From Polyangiaceae bacterium (GTDB lineage: Bacteria; Myxococcota_A; Polyangia; Polyangiales; Polyangiaceae): a stretch of DNA of 64,000 bases. This document shows positions 10,040 through 19,325 of the stretch, one piece after another (position 1 is the first letter of the stretch; the number at the start of each line of letters is the position of its first letter). Location: NCBI GenBank assembly GCA_016719945.1, contig JADJYE010000020.1, positions 1 to 64,000 of the forward strand, given 5' to 3'. The notes beneath the pieces were generated by a model. That model worked only from the letters and a program-made list of their open reading frames with translations, searched no databases and was not told the DNA's origin. Both the position numbers and the translations under genes were made by a program.

Positions 10040-11263
10040 ATGTCTGACCGAGCCCACGACATCGTCCTGTGGGGGGCGACCGGCTTCACCGGCCAGCGGA
10101 TCGCGGCCTACTTCGCCCGAAACGCGCCCGCGGGGCTCCGCTGGGGGCTCGGCGGCCGGGATCGCGGCAAGCTCGAGGAGGTGCGCCGCGGGCTCCCCGG
10201 CGAGGCCTCGCGGGTGCCGATCGTGACCCACGACGCCACCTCCGAGGGATCGATGCGCGAGCTCGCAGGCTCGACGCGAGTCGTGTGCACGACCGTCGGA
10301 CCGTACGGGCGGTACGGGCTCCCGCTCGCTCGCGCGTGCGCCGAGCTCGGCACCGACTACTGCGACATCACCGGCGAGGTGCCCTTCATGCGGCGCGTGA
10401 TCGACGAGTGCCACGAGCGCGCCCGCGCGACGCAGAGCCGCATCGTCCACACCTGCGGCTTCGACTCGATCCCCTCCGACCTCGGCGTCTACCTCGTCGC
10501 CCGGCACGCCGGCCGCCCGCTCTCCGAGGTCAGGTTCATCCTCACCGACAGCCGCGGGAACATCAGCGGCGGTACCGCAGCCACGATGCTCGACCTGATC
10601 GACCAGGCGCGTCGAGACCCCGCGACGCGGAGGCTGCTCGCTCAGGCTCACGCGCTCGACCCCGACCCCAAGGCGACCCCACGCGGCCCCCGACAGAGGC
10701 GAGGGCCGGTGACCTGGGACGCCGACCTCAGGTCCTTCGTCGCTCCGTTCCCGATGGCGGCGGTCAACGTGCGCGTGGTCCACCGCTCGAACGCGCTCGC
10801 AGGCTTCGCCTACGGTGAAGGCCTGGGGTACCGCGAGACGATGATCATCAAGGGGCCTTTGTATGGGCTGCCTGGCGCGATCGCCGCAACCGCCGGCATG
10901 GCGGCGTTCGGGCTCGCCGCCTCGCTCGGACCGACGCGAGCGTGGGTCGAGCGCCGCTTGCCCAAGCCGGGACAAGGGCCCTCCGAGGCGCGGATCGCGC
11001 GCGGATACTTCAAGGTGACCTTGCTGGGGACGGCGCGAGGGGACGAGCGGCCGAGCGTCGCGGCGTACATCGAGGGCGGAGAGCCGGGCTACGGGGAGAC
11101 CGCCACGATGCTCGCCGAGTCGGCGCTCTCCCTGGCGGTCGACCCTCGCAACCCCGGGTTCGAAGGGGGCGTGTTGACGCCGGCGACGGCCCTCGGCGAG
11201 CACCTGGTGGCGCGCCTGCGCGCGAGGGGCATGCGCCTCGACGTCGGGGCCTGGCCTTGTTGA
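10040..11263 (+). CDS. Saccharopine dehydrogenase-like NAD(P)-binding oxidoreductase
   Basis: 407 residues; ATG at 10040 with GAGGT just upstream. The N-terminal Rossmann fold reads DIVLWGATGFTGQRIAAYF. Further family marks are GGRDRGKLEEV, TTVGPYGRYG, YCDITGEVPFMR and HTCGFDSIPSDLG, the pattern of saccharopine dehydrogenase-like proteins and mycobacterial trans-acting enoyl reductase. A hydrophobic segment near residues 285-300 fits the membrane-associated members. The likely role is reduction of a lipid or polyketide intermediate; the substrate is not predictable. Neighbours give no pathway context. Confidence 0.85.
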   Translation: MSDRAHDIVLWGATGFTGQRIAAYFARNAPAGLRWGLGGRDRGKLEEVRRGLPGEASRVPIVTHDATSEGSMRELAGSTRVVCTTVGPYGRYGLPLARACAELGTDYCDITGEVPFMRRVIDECHERARATQSRIVHTCGFDSIPSDLGVYLVARHAGRPLSEVRFILTDSRGNISGGTAATMLDLIDQARRDPATRRLLAQAHALDPDPKATPRGPRQRRGPVTWDADLRSFVAPFPMAAVNVRVVHRSNALAGFAYGEGLGYRETMIIKGPLYGLPGAIAATAGMAAFGLAASLGPTRAWVERRLPKPGQGPSEARIARGYFKVTLLGTARGDERPSVAAYIEGGEPGYGETATMLAESALSLAVDPRNPGFEGGVLTPATALGEHLVARLRARGMRLDVGAWPC

Positions 11264-11315
11264 GAGGGTCCGTCACAGTTGTCGACGTCGTCCCGATGGA
11301 CCCAGCGACCGCCCC

Positions 11316-12251
11316 ATGACCAAGACCTCTCTTGCCCTCCGAGCCCTCCTCCTCTGCGCGACGCTGTGCGCGAGCGCCTGCGACACCAGCCGCGGGACCG
11401 GCCAAGGCTCGACCGTCGCCCGGTCGACCAGCTCGCCGCCCGCGCCGAGCTCGGCGAGCGCAGCGCCCTCGCTCACAGGCTCGGCTGCCGAGAGCGCGTC
11501 GCCTCACGTGGCCCTGATGGCGAGCGCCTCCGTGGACCCCCCTCCCCCCGCTCGCGACGTGCGCATGCCGACCGAGTGGCTCGCCGATCTCAGCTGGAAC
11601 GGCCAGCAGCGCCTGGGGCACGCCAAGACCCACAAGGGAGAGGTCGTTCAGAAGCTCTTCGACGACGCGGGGGTGACCTTCCCGCCGCACGAGCTGTTGT
11701 TCCGCGTGTTCAAGAAGGAGCGCGAATTCGAAGTGTGGGCCGGCGACGACGGCAAGCCGATGAAGCTGATCTCGACGTACGGCGTCTGCGCCGCGAGCGG
11801 CGTGCTCGGGCCCAAGCGCAACGAGGGCGATCTGCAGGTCCCCGAGGGCTACTACAAAGTCGGCTACTACCACCCGATGAGCGCCTATTACCTCTCGGCG
11901 CAGGTCAACTACCCCAACGCGTCCGACAAGGTCCGGGGCGGGCCGTCACCGGGCAGCGACATCCTCATCCACGGCCGGTGCGCGTCGATCGGCTGCGTCT
12001 CGATGACCGACGAGCGCATCGAGGAGATCTACCTGATCGGGTGGGGCGCCTTCATGAAGGGCCGCCCCACGAACATCCACATGTTCCCCGCGCGAGATTT
12101 CAAGCCGCTGTACGCCGACCCCAACTACGCAGCGCATCATGACTTCTGGCGGGAGATCGAGCCTGGCCTCACCGCGTTCGACAAGACCCACCGCCTGCCC
12201 GACGTCCGCATCGAGAAGGACGGTCGGTACGTGGTGACGCCCGCAGACTGA
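11316..12251 (+). CDS. L,D-transpeptidase (YkuD/YafK-type) lipoprotein
   Basis: 311 residues. A lipoprotein signal ends at ATLCASAC, followed by a long Ser/Ala/Pro linker. The YkuD catalytic domain (about residues 150-280) shows GYYKVGYYHP and SDILIHGRCASIGCVSM, i.e. the HGxxxSxGC motif with the catalytic Cys. YkuD enzymes form 3-3 cross-links in peptidoglycan or attach proteins to it, in the periplasm; the YafK subgroup is closest by the GYY and ILIHG pattern. It stands alone between an oxidoreductase gene and a kinase gene on the same strand. Confidence 0.85.
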   Translation: MTKTSLALRALLLCATLCASACDTSRGTGQGSTVARSTSSPPAPSSASAAPSLTGSAAESASPHVALMASASVDPPPPARDVRMPTEWLADLSWNGQQRLGHAKTHKGEVVQKLFDDAGVTFPPHELLFRVFKKEREFEVWAGDDGKPMKLISTYGVCAASGVLGPKRNEGDLQVPEGYYKVGYYHPMSAYYLSAQVNYPNASDKVRGGPSPGSDILIHGRCASIGCVSMTDERIEEIYLIGWGAFMKGRPTNIHMFPARDFKPLYADPNYAAHHDFWREIEPGLTAFDKTHRLPDVRIEKDGRYVVTPAD

Positions 12252-12354
12252 CCCCCTCGGGGCCGTTGCCGGGGGCGCCGAACGATCCATGCTTGGGACC
12301 GCCCTTTCACGACAGCGACGCGGAGAGTGTTTTCCGGTAGGCTAAGCGCTCCTC

Positions 12355-15300
12355 GTGGCTCTTCCTGAGCTCGATCAAGAGTCGGATCGTTTCGTGCTCG
12401 AGGGCCGCGCAGGCGGCGGGGGCATGGGCGACGTGTATCGTGCGACCGACCGTCAGACCGGCACGATGGTCGCGGTCAAGGTCCTGCGCTCGAGCGCGAG
12501 CGTGGTGGAGCGCGCGCGCTTCCAGCGCGAGATCTCGGTCATCGCGGACCTGAGGCACCCCAACATCGTCGAGTACATCGCGCACGGGTCGCTCCCCGAT
12601 GGCCGGCCGTTCTACGCGATGGAGTGGCTCGACGGAGAGGATCTGGTCCAGCGTCAGCGTCACGCCCCGCTCGGCATGAAGGACGCCGTCGAGGTCGTGC
12701 GGCGCTCGGCGCAGGCGATGGCCGCGGTGCACGCGCGGGGCATCGTCCACCGCGATCTGAAGCTCGGAAACATCTTCCTCATCCGGGGCAAGGGCACCAA
12801 CGTCAAGCTGATCGACTTTGGCGTCGTGCGCATGCCGGGCGAGAACCTCGTCGAAGACCGGGGCGCGATCCTGGGCACGCCCCATTTCATGGCCCCCGAG
12901 CAGGCGCGCGGCGAAGAGGTCGACGCGCGCGCCGATGTCTACTCGCTCGGCGCGGCGCTGTTCAAGCTGCTCACCGGCCGCAACGTGTTCGAGACCGATC
13001 ACATCGTCGCGCTCCTGGGGCGCCTGGTGATCGAGGACCCACCGAGCCCAGCCAGCGTCCGCTTCGATATCCCCGAGCTGCTCGATCGCGCTGTGTTGCA
13101 GGCGCTCCAGCGTCGCCAGCAAGATCGCTTCGAGAACGCGGGGGAGTTTGCCCGCGCCCTCGCGCGCGTCGGAGATCTCTCGAACGATCCGCCCGCGACC
13201 GACCGCTCGGCGTCCGCGGTGAGGCGCGCGCCGCCGCCGAGCAAGCCGCAGCCCGAGCCGGCGGCGCCCGAGACCGAGCGGCCGAAGCGCGAGGCCGAGC
13301 GTCGGGTCGTCGCGGCCGCCCTCTTCGATCTCGGCTCGGCGCGGCTCGATCCGGCGCTGCACGAGAAGCTCTGGGAGATCCTCGGCGAAGACGCGCGGGT
13401 CGAGGCGCTGCTCGGCGGGCGCATCGTGACGATGCTCGGCCTGACGCGCTCCATCGGCGACGAGCCGATCCGCGCGGCGCGCGCCGCGCTGCTGGTGACG
13501 AAGGCGCTGCCGCAGGCGAAGGCGGTGGTCGCGGTCGGTCACGCCATCGCCGCCGGTGGCAGCTCCAAGACCCGCCCCGCCAGCCTCGCGGCGCAGGCGC
13601 TCGAGCGCGCCGCCGAGCAGCTCGAAGCGAGCCAGGCTGGCACCGCCCGCATCGATCCTGGTGTGCTCGGCGCGCTCGCGGGGCGCTTCGTGCTCCAGGA
13701 AGACGCCTTCGGCGCCGTCCTCGTGCGCGAGGACCCGAGCGGGTTCGGCAGCCGCGTCCTGCTCGGACGGCCCACGCCCACCGTGGGCCGCGACAAGGAG
13801 CTCGCGCTGCTCGTCAGCGTCTACCAAGAGCTGCTCGACGAGGGCACGCCGCGCGCCGCGATCGTCACGGGTCCCCCCGGGATCGGCAAGAGCCGCGTCC
13901 GCCACGAGCTGCTCTCGCGCCTCGAGACGAGCGGCTTGCCGCCGGAGGTGCTGGTCGTGCGGGGCGATCCGATGAGCCAAGGCTCGAGCCTCTCGTGCCT
14001 CGGCCGCGCGCTCCGCGCGGGGATGGGCGTCCACGACGGTGAGAGCCCCGACGAGCAGATCCGCAAGGTGCAGCAGCACATGCACTTCCGGCTCCCGAAG
14101 GCGCTGCGCTTCTTGACCGGCTTCCTCGCGGAGCTGCTCGGCGTGCCCTTCCCCGACGACCACGACGAGCCGCTGCGCGCCGCTCGGCGCAGCTCGCAGC
14201 TGATGCAGTCGCGCACGCGCATGGCCCTCGAGGCGCTGGTCCGATCGCAAGCCGATCTCATGCCGCAGCTGGTGTTCATCGACGACGCGCAGTGGCTCGA
14301 CGAGACCACCGTCGATCTCCTGGACTGGCTGCTCGGCTGCCCGGACCTCAAGTTCGCGGTGTTCGCCTTCGGGCGCCCCGAGATCGAGGCCCGCTTCTCA
14401 CAGCTGTGGGGCACCAAGAACGTGACGCGGCTCTCGCTCGCCACGCTGTCGCCGAGCGCGTCGGACAAGCTCGTCCGCGTCGCCCTGCCGGGCGCAGAGC
14501 CCCGGGTGCGCGCCACGATCATCGAGCGCGCTGGCGGCAACGCGCTGTTCCTGGAGGAGCTGGTTCGCGCGGCGGCCGCCGGCCAAGACGAGCTGCCGCT
14601 CACCGTGCAGGCCATGCTGCAGATGCGGCTCGATCGCATGCCGCGCAACCTGAAGGAGGTCGTGCGCTCGGCGAGCGTCCTCGGACCCATCTTCTGGACG
14701 GGCGCCGTCTCGGGCCTCCTGGAGCGCGACGCCAAGGGCGAGCTCGAGGCCCTCGAGCAGGAGGAGATCTTCACGCGCCAGCAGCAGAGCCGCATCTCCG
14801 GCGAGACCGAGTGGACCTTCCGGCACCCCCTCCTGCGTGACGCCGCGTACGCGTCGATCCTCGACGAAGATCGCACGGAGATGCACCGCTTCGTCGCGAC
14901 CTGGCTCGAGTCGAAGGGAGACGCCGACGTCGGGCTCATCGCGCAGCACGCCGACGCGGGCGAAGACTTCGAGCGCGCCGCGAAGCTGTACGCCAAGGCC
15001 ACGCGCCAGGCCCTCTCCGCGGGGGCGCACCTGGAGACGGCCCTCGAGCTGGCCGAGCGCGGCCTCGACTGTGGCCCCCCCGACAGCGTCCGCGCCGAGC
15101 TGCTGCTCGCCGCAGCGAAGGCGCGCATCCCGCTCGGGCGCCTCGAGGACGGCGTGCGGGCCGCCGAGCAGGCGACCGAGCTGTCCGCGCCGGACAGCGA
15201 CACGTGGGCCGAGGCCCAGTGCCTCGCCGCCACGGCGCTGATCGAGAGCGGCCGCGCACAAGAGGGCGACGAGCGAGCCGCGCGCGCGCTGGGCCCCGAC

Positions 15301-16401
15301 GGCGCCGGCGTCAGCGTCGCGACCCGGGTGAAGCTCATGGCCGCGCGCGTGCGCGGGTGGGTCGATCTGGGGCGGCCCAGGGAGGCGCTCAAGCTCGCGG
15401 ACGACGCGCTCATCCTCGCGCGGGACACGACCTCCACCGAGGCGCTGATCCGCGTGCTCGACGCGCGCCTGTTCGCGCTGATGCAGCTGGCCGATCCTTC
15501 GGAGGTCGTGAGCTCCGGCCCGTCTGTGATCGACATCGCGGACGCCGCGGGCGACGTCGTGCAAGCCACGCGCGCGCGGCTGAACACGGCGTCGTCGATG
15601 AACCTGCTCGGGCTATTCGAGGAGGCCCGCTGGCTCTTGGATCGCGCCCTCGGCGACGCGCGAGACCGGCGGATGCGCATCCTCGAGGCGTTCGCGCTGC
15701 ACAACGGCGGCATGACCGAGGCCCGGCTCGGCCTCGTCGACCGGGGCATCGAGATGCAGCGCGAGGCCGGAAAGATCGCGGACGAGACGGGCGCCGCGCG
15801 CCTCAGGATCCACGCGCGCGTCTATGAGGCGCTGCTGTTGTTGTGGCGGGTGGCCCAGGCCCACGCCGACGGCTCCGACATCCAAGACGCGGGGGATCTG
15901 GCCGCCGCCCAGTTCCTCGCGGCCTACGTCGAGGCCGAGGTGAGGAGCGTGCCCGTGCTGCTGCCCACCTCGAAGTTCGTCTCCGCCGCGGTCACGTACT
16001 CGCGAGGCGCGACCGAGGAGGCGCTGGAGCTGGCGATGGAGGCGGTGAAGCTCCTTAAGGATCAGCCCGTCGAGGAGTGGGAGGAGCTGACGCACCTCAC
16101 GCTGATCGAGACCCAGCTCGCCCTCGAGGACGACGCCGCCGCGAACCACGCCATCGAGGAGGCGTTTTCGTTGGTGTGCGAGCGCGCGCGCAAGATCACG
16201 CGGACCGAGCACCGAAACGCCTACCTCGAGCGCATCCCCGAGGTGTGCCGCATCGTCGAGCTGGCGAAGGAGCGACTCGGCAAGAGCCTGCCGTTCTTCG
16301 CGGCCCTCCCGCTGAGGCCACCGCCTGGCAACGCCACGACGCGGCCGGGCGCGATGTCTTCGGTCCCACCGCCGACGCTGAAGCCCCCGCCGAAGAAGTA
16401 G
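12355..16401 (+). CDS. Ser/Thr protein kinase fused to AAA ATPase and TPR-like region
   Basis: 1348 residues, GTG start. The N-terminal Hanks-type kinase has the Gly-loop GGGGMGDVY, Lys42 in VAVKVL, HRDLKLGN at 132-139, DFG at 154-156 and an APE segment (FMAPEQ), so all catalytic residues are present. A Pro/Ala linker and a cyclase-homology-like but degenerate segment follow (ERRVVAAALFDLGSARLD, no catalytic Asp pair seen). The AAA module has Walker A GPPGIGKS at 506-513 and LVFIDDAQW near 643. The last ~550 residues are helical TPR-like repeats. This architecture (PknB-AAA-TPR) is typical of large myxobacterial signalling proteins. It is probably cytoplasmic, as no membrane helix is seen. 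Confidence 0.9.
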   Translation: MALPELDQESDRFVLEGRAGGGGMGDVYRATDRQTGTMVAVKVLRSSASVVERARFQREISVIADLRHPNIVEYIAHGSLPDGRPFYAMEWLDGEDLVQRQRHAPLGMKDAVEVVRRSAQAMAAVHARGIVHRDLKLGNIFLIRGKGTNVKLIDFGVVRMPGENLVEDRGAILGTPHFMAPEQARGEEVDARADVYSLGAALFKLLTGRNVFETDHIVALLGRLVIEDPPSPASVRFDIPELLDRAVLQALQRRQQDRFENAGEFARALARVGDLSNDPPATDRSASAVRRAPPPSKPQPEPAAPETERPKREAERRVVAAALFDLGSARLDPALHEKLWEILGEDARVEALLGGRIVTMLGLTRSIGDEPIRAARAALLVTKALPQAKAVVAVGHAIAAGGSSKTRPASLAAQALERAAEQLEASQAGTARIDPGVLGALAGRFVLQEDAFGAVLVREDPSGFGSRVLLGRPTPTVGRDKELALLVSVYQELLDEGTPRAAIVTGPPGIGKSRVRHELLSRLETSGLPPEVLVVRGDPMSQGSSLSCLGRALRAGMGVHDGESPDEQIRKVQQHMHFRLPKALRFLTGFLAELLGVPFPDDHDEPLRAARRSSQLMQSRTRMALEALVRSQADLMPQLVFIDDAQWLDETTVDLLDWLLGCPDLKFAVFAFGRPEIEARFSQLWGTKNVTRLSLATLSPSASDKLVRVALPGAEPRVRATIIERAGGNALFLEELVRAAAAGQDELPLTVQAMLQMRLDRMPRNLKEVVRSASVLGPIFWTGAVSGLLERDAKGELEALEQEEIFTRQQQSRISGETEWTFRHPLLRDAAYASILDEDRTEMHRFVATWLESKGDADVGLIAQHADAGEDFERAAKLYAKATRQALSAGAHLETALELAERGLDCGPPDSVRAELLLAAAKARIPLGRLEDGVRAAEQATELSAPDSDTWAEAQCLAATALIESGRAQEGDERAARALGPDGAGVSVATRVKLMAARVRGWVDLGRPREALKLADDALILARDTTSTEALIRVLDARLFALMQLADPSEVVSSGPSVIDIADAAGDVVQATRARLNTASSMNLLGLFEEARWLLDRALGDARDRRMRILEAFALHNGGMTEARLGLVDRGIEMQREAGKIADETGAARLRIHARVYEALLLLWRVAQAHADGSDIQDAGDLAAAQFLAAYVEAEVRSVPVLLPTSKFVSAAVTYSRGATEEALELAMEAVKLLKDQPVEEWEELTHLTLIETQLALEDDAAANHAIEEAFSLVCERARKITRTEHRNAYLERIPEVCRIVELAKERLGKSLPFFAALPLRPPPGNATTRPGAMSSVPPPTLKPPPKK

Positions 16402-16424
16402 GGGCGGCCCGTGGCTCCAGGAGG

Positions 16425-17066
16425 CTAGGGCTTCTTGGGCGCCGCGGGAGCGGCCGGCTTCTTCTCGGGCTCCGGCTTCTTCGTCTTCGCGGTGCCGCCT
16501 TCGCCGGCGTTGTACGCCTGGATCACCCGCTCGGTGACGTCGAGGTCGCGGCGGAAGTGGATCGCCGCCTGCTTGTCGATCACGAGATCGAAGCCATCCG
16601 TCTGGGCGAGGGCCTTCACGATGTTGCCGAGCTTCTGCAGCATCGGGTTGTACATCTCGTTCTGCTTGCGCGCGAACTCGCGCTGAAACTCGCTGGCCGC
16701 CTGCTGGTACGCCACGAACTTCTGCTCGAGCTCGGCCTTCTTCTTGTCGAGCGCGGCGTCGCTCTTGCCCTTCTTCTTCTCTTCCTTGAGGACGTCTTCG
16801 TACTCCTGCTGGAGCTGCTTCTGCTTGTTCAGCAGGTCGGCCTGCTTGTTGTCGAACAGCTTGCGCAGGTTCGACTCGATGCGCATCCCCTCCTCCGTCT
16901 CGCGCAGCACCTTCTGCGTGTCGAGCACGGCGATGCGCAGCGCGGCGGGCGCGGGCTGAGCCGCCGGCGCAGGCTGCGCCGGGGCCGGCTGAGCGGCGAC
17001 CTCGGTGGCGAGCACGAGGGTCGACAGGGCGAAGACCGAGGCGGCGAGGCGAGCGACTGCGGACAT
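16425..17066 (-). CDS. OmpH/Skp family periplasmic chaperone
   Basis: 213 residues from the ATG at 17066, chosen because it begins a good signal peptide (MSAVARLAASVFALSTLVLA). After an AQPAP linker the mature protein starts LRIAVLDTQKVLRETEEG, the conserved opening of OmpH. A long coiled coil rich in Lys/Glu/Gln (about residues 60-135) forms the Skp tentacles. FDLVIDKQAAIHF matches the family's C-terminal strand. A Lys/Pro/Ala tail follows. Skp holds unfolded outer-membrane proteins in the periplasm. Here it is not beside bamA or lpxD, its usual neighbours. Confidence 0.85.
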   Translation of the reverse strand: MSAVARLAASVFALSTLVLATEVAAQPAPAQPAPAAQPAPAALRIAVLDTQKVLRETEEGMRIESNLRKLFDNKQADLLNKQKQLQQEYEDVLKEEKKKGKSDAALDKKKAELEQKFVAYQQAASEFQREFARKQNEMYNPMLQKLGNIVKALAQTDGFDLVIDKQAAIHFRRDLDVTERVIQAYNAGEGGTAKTKKPEPEKKPAAPAAPKKP

Positions 17067-17137
17067 GCCGAAGCACTTACCGGCGGCCCCCCACCCCGTC
17101 AAGAAAGGCCCGTCCCTAGAGCAGCGTCTTCACGCGC

Positions 17138-18184
17138 TCAGAAGCGGCCGGAGACGACGAGCCCGGGCCCCTGCCCATCGGGCGCGAAGAACGAGACTTT
17201 TGGGGCCGTGTCGCTCGGGGCGTCGGCGCTGGCGCTCTTGCCGCTCATCGTGACGATCAGGACGATCCCCGTGACGGTCGCGGCAGCGCCGACCGGGAAG
17301 AAGACCTCCGCCAGCCCGGTCATCAGCCGGCCCTGATCGTAGGTGTCTTGGGCGGAAGGCGGGCACGACGTGTCGCCGCCGCACAGGTCGTCGAGCTCGG
17401 AGATGGCCTGCTGTCGCAGGCCGATGAACACCGCGCCCGCGACGAGGCTCGCGCCGCCGATCGCCGTGAGCACGATCCCCGGGACGCTCGGCCCGCCTGG
17501 CTCGACCTTGTCCGGGCCCGCGCCGCCGCCGTCCCCGGTGGGCCCGCGCTTCTCGTCGGGCGCGGGGATCTCGAGGGTGATCTCCTTCGACTCGCCGTCC
17601 GCGAGCTTCACCTTGTGCTGCTTGACGACCTTGCCGTCGACCATCACCCGCAGCATGCGCTCGCCCGGGTCGACGCGGACGTCGGCGCCGATCTGGCTGG
17701 ACCCGAGCTCGGCGCCGTCGAGGTCGATGGTCGCCTTCGGGTTGGGCTTGGGCTCGCTTCGGATCACCTTCAGCTTGGCGATGCGCGGCTCGAGGGCGGC
17801 GATGCGCCCAGGGACGGCCTCGGCCACCTTGGTGGCGCCCGACTCCTCCGCCTTGGCCAGCGCGAGCCGGTAGTTTCCAAGCGCCGAGACGAGCTTGCCG
17901 AGCTCTCGCTCGCACTCGGCGATGTTGAACGCGACCTGAGCGTTCATCCTCACCTGGCCGACGGCCTTGAACTTCGCGAGCGCCGCGGCCCAGTCTTGCG
18001 CGGCCATCAGCGCCACGCCGTCCCGGAACTGCTCGCGCGCCTTCAGCACCTCGGGGGAGTCTTCTTGGCCCTTCGGGTCGGGCGCCGGCTGGGCCTCCGC
18101 CAGGCGAGGCGCCGCCACAGAGGGGAGCGCGACGGCGGCGAGGAGCGCGAGGGCCGAGATCGTCCAGCGGCGCGGCGGCAGCAC
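17138..18184 (-). CDS. TPR/PEGA-like periplasmic or membrane protein
   Basis: 348 residues, GTG start, signal peptide ending near AEAQPA. A short TPR-like region follows (AREQFRDGVALMAAQDWAAA, FNIAECERELGKLVSALGNY), then a beta-rich PEGA-like segment (ATIDLDGAELGSSQIGADV, VDPGERMLRVMVDGK). Two C-terminal hydrophobic helices flank a Cys-containing loop (DLCGGDTSCPP). The same architecture recurs at 47580-48569, so this is a paralogous family in the genome. Function unknown; PEGA/TPR proteins of myxobacteria are envelope-associated. The divergent glycosyltransferase starts 47 bases away. Confidence 0.75.
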   Translation of the reverse strand: MLPPRRWTISALALLAAVALPSVAAPRLAEAQPAPDPKGQEDSPEVLKAREQFRDGVALMAAQDWAAALAKFKAVGQVRMNAQVAFNIAECERELGKLVSALGNYRLALAKAEESGATKVAEAVPGRIAALEPRIAKLKVIRSEPKPNPKATIDLDGAELGSSQIGADVRVDPGERMLRVMVDGKVVKQHKVKLADGESKEITLEIPAPDEKRGPTGDGGGAGPDKVEPGGPSVPGIVLTAIGGASLVAGAVFIGLRQQAISELDDLCGGDTSCPPSAQDTYDQGRLMTGLAEVFFPVGAAATVTGIVLIVTMSGKSASADAPSDTAPKVSFFAPDGQGPGLVVSGRF

Positions 18185-18230
18185 AAGCGGAGCCTATCAC
18201 GATAGACTGCCGCCCAAGGAGAAGAGCCGC

Positions 18231-19325
18231 GTGAAGATCCTCTACGGCGTGGTGGGCGAAGGCATGGGCCACGCGATGCGCTCGCGCGTGATCCTCGAGC
18301 ACCTCCTCAAGGAGGGGCACCAGCTCGAGATCATGGCGTCGGGCCGCGCGGTCGACTTCCTCAAGAAGCGCTTCGAGACCGAGGGCTCGGCCGCCGGGGT
18401 CACGTCGATCCACGGCCTGCACATGATCTACGAAGAGAACCGGGTGCGCCGCGGCAAGACGCTGTGGAGCAACGTGCTCACGGGCGCCACCGGCGTCCCC
18501 AAGAACATCGCCGCGTACTTCGAGCTGCTCTCGTCGTTCCGGCCGGAGGTGGTGATCAGCGACTTCGAGTCGTGGACCTACCTCTACGCGAAGGCCCACC
18601 GCCTCCCGATCCTGTCGGTCGACAACATGCAGATCATCAACCGCTGCGTGATCCCGGAGGACGTGTACGCGGGCCACGAGACCGACTTTCAGATCGCGAA
18701 GGCGTTCGTCAAAGGCAAGCTGCCCTACTGCGACGAGTACTTCGTCACGACCTTCTTCCGACCCGAGATCCGCAAGCCGCGGACGCGCCTGTTCCCCCCG
18801 ATCTTGCGCCCCGAGATCCTCGACGCGAAGGCCCGCCCCGGCGACCACCTGCTCGTGTACCAGACGGCCGAGGGCAACGAGGGGCTCGCGACCACCCTGC
18901 AGAAGACCGGGCTGCCGTGCCGCATCTACGGCATGAAGCGAGACCTCCAGGGCGACCACGTCGAGGGCAACCTCACGTACCGCCCCTTCAGCGAGGCTGG
19001 CTTCATCGACGACCTCGCGTCGTCACGCGCCGTCGTCGCCGGCGGCGGCTTCACGTTGATGGGCGAGGCCGTGTACCTGCACAAGCCGATGCTCAGCGTC
19101 CCGCTCGGGGGGCAGTTCGAGCAGGTCTTGAACGCCCGCTACCTCACGAAGGTCGGGTTCGGAGCCGCGGCCGACGATCTGTCGAACCCGGCGACCGTGG
19201 CCGCGTTCGTCGAGCGCCTCCCCGAATACGAGTCGAACCTCGCCAAGTACGCGCAGAACGGCAACCGAGACATCCTCGCTGCGATCGACGAGTTCCTCGA
19301 TCGCGCCGCAGCCGGCCTGGTCTAG
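18231..19325 (+). CDS. Glycosyltransferase of the MJ1255/UGT-like type
   Basis: 364 residues; GTG start with RBS AAGGAGAAG 8 bases upstream. The N-terminus VKILYGVVGEGMGHAMRSR is typical of the MJ1255/VC2487 glycosyltransferase family (GT-B fold). A C-terminal nucleotide-sugar-binding region reads VVAGGGFTLMGEAVYL, then PMLSVPLGGQFEQVLNA, equivalent to the GG...E..Q signature of UGT/MurG-like enzymes. It likely transfers a sugar to a lipid or polysaccharide acceptor; substrate unknown. Its stop codon overlaps the stop of the convergent PP2C gene in a shared CTAG. Confidence 0.8.
   Translation: MKILYGVVGEGMGHAMRSRVILEHLLKEGHQLEIMASGRAVDFLKKRFETEGSAAGVTSIHGLHMIYEENRVRRGKTLWSNVLTGATGVPKNIAAYFELLSSFRPEVVISDFESWTYLYAKAHRLPILSVDNMQIINRCVIPEDVYAGHETDFQIAKAFVKGKLPYCDEYFVTTFFRPEIRKPRTRLFPPILRPEILDAKARPGDHLLVYQTAEGNEGLATTLQKTGLPCRIYGMKRDLQGDHVEGNLTYRPFSEAGFIDDLASSRAVVAGGGFTLMGEAVYLHKPMLSVPLGGQFEQVLNARYLTKVGFGAAADDLSNPATVAAFVERLPEYESNLAKYAQNGNRDILAAIDEFLDRAAAGLV

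Noticed and set aside
7702..10089. 795-codon minus-strand frame parallel to the spermidine-synthase-like gene
   Set aside because: Arg/Pro/Gly-rich shifted reading of the same gene; no motif.
12307..14250. 647-codon open frame antisense to the kinase/AAA gene
   Set aside because: Content is Arg/Ala/Glu-rich with no domain; it mirrors the strong codon bias of the sense gene.
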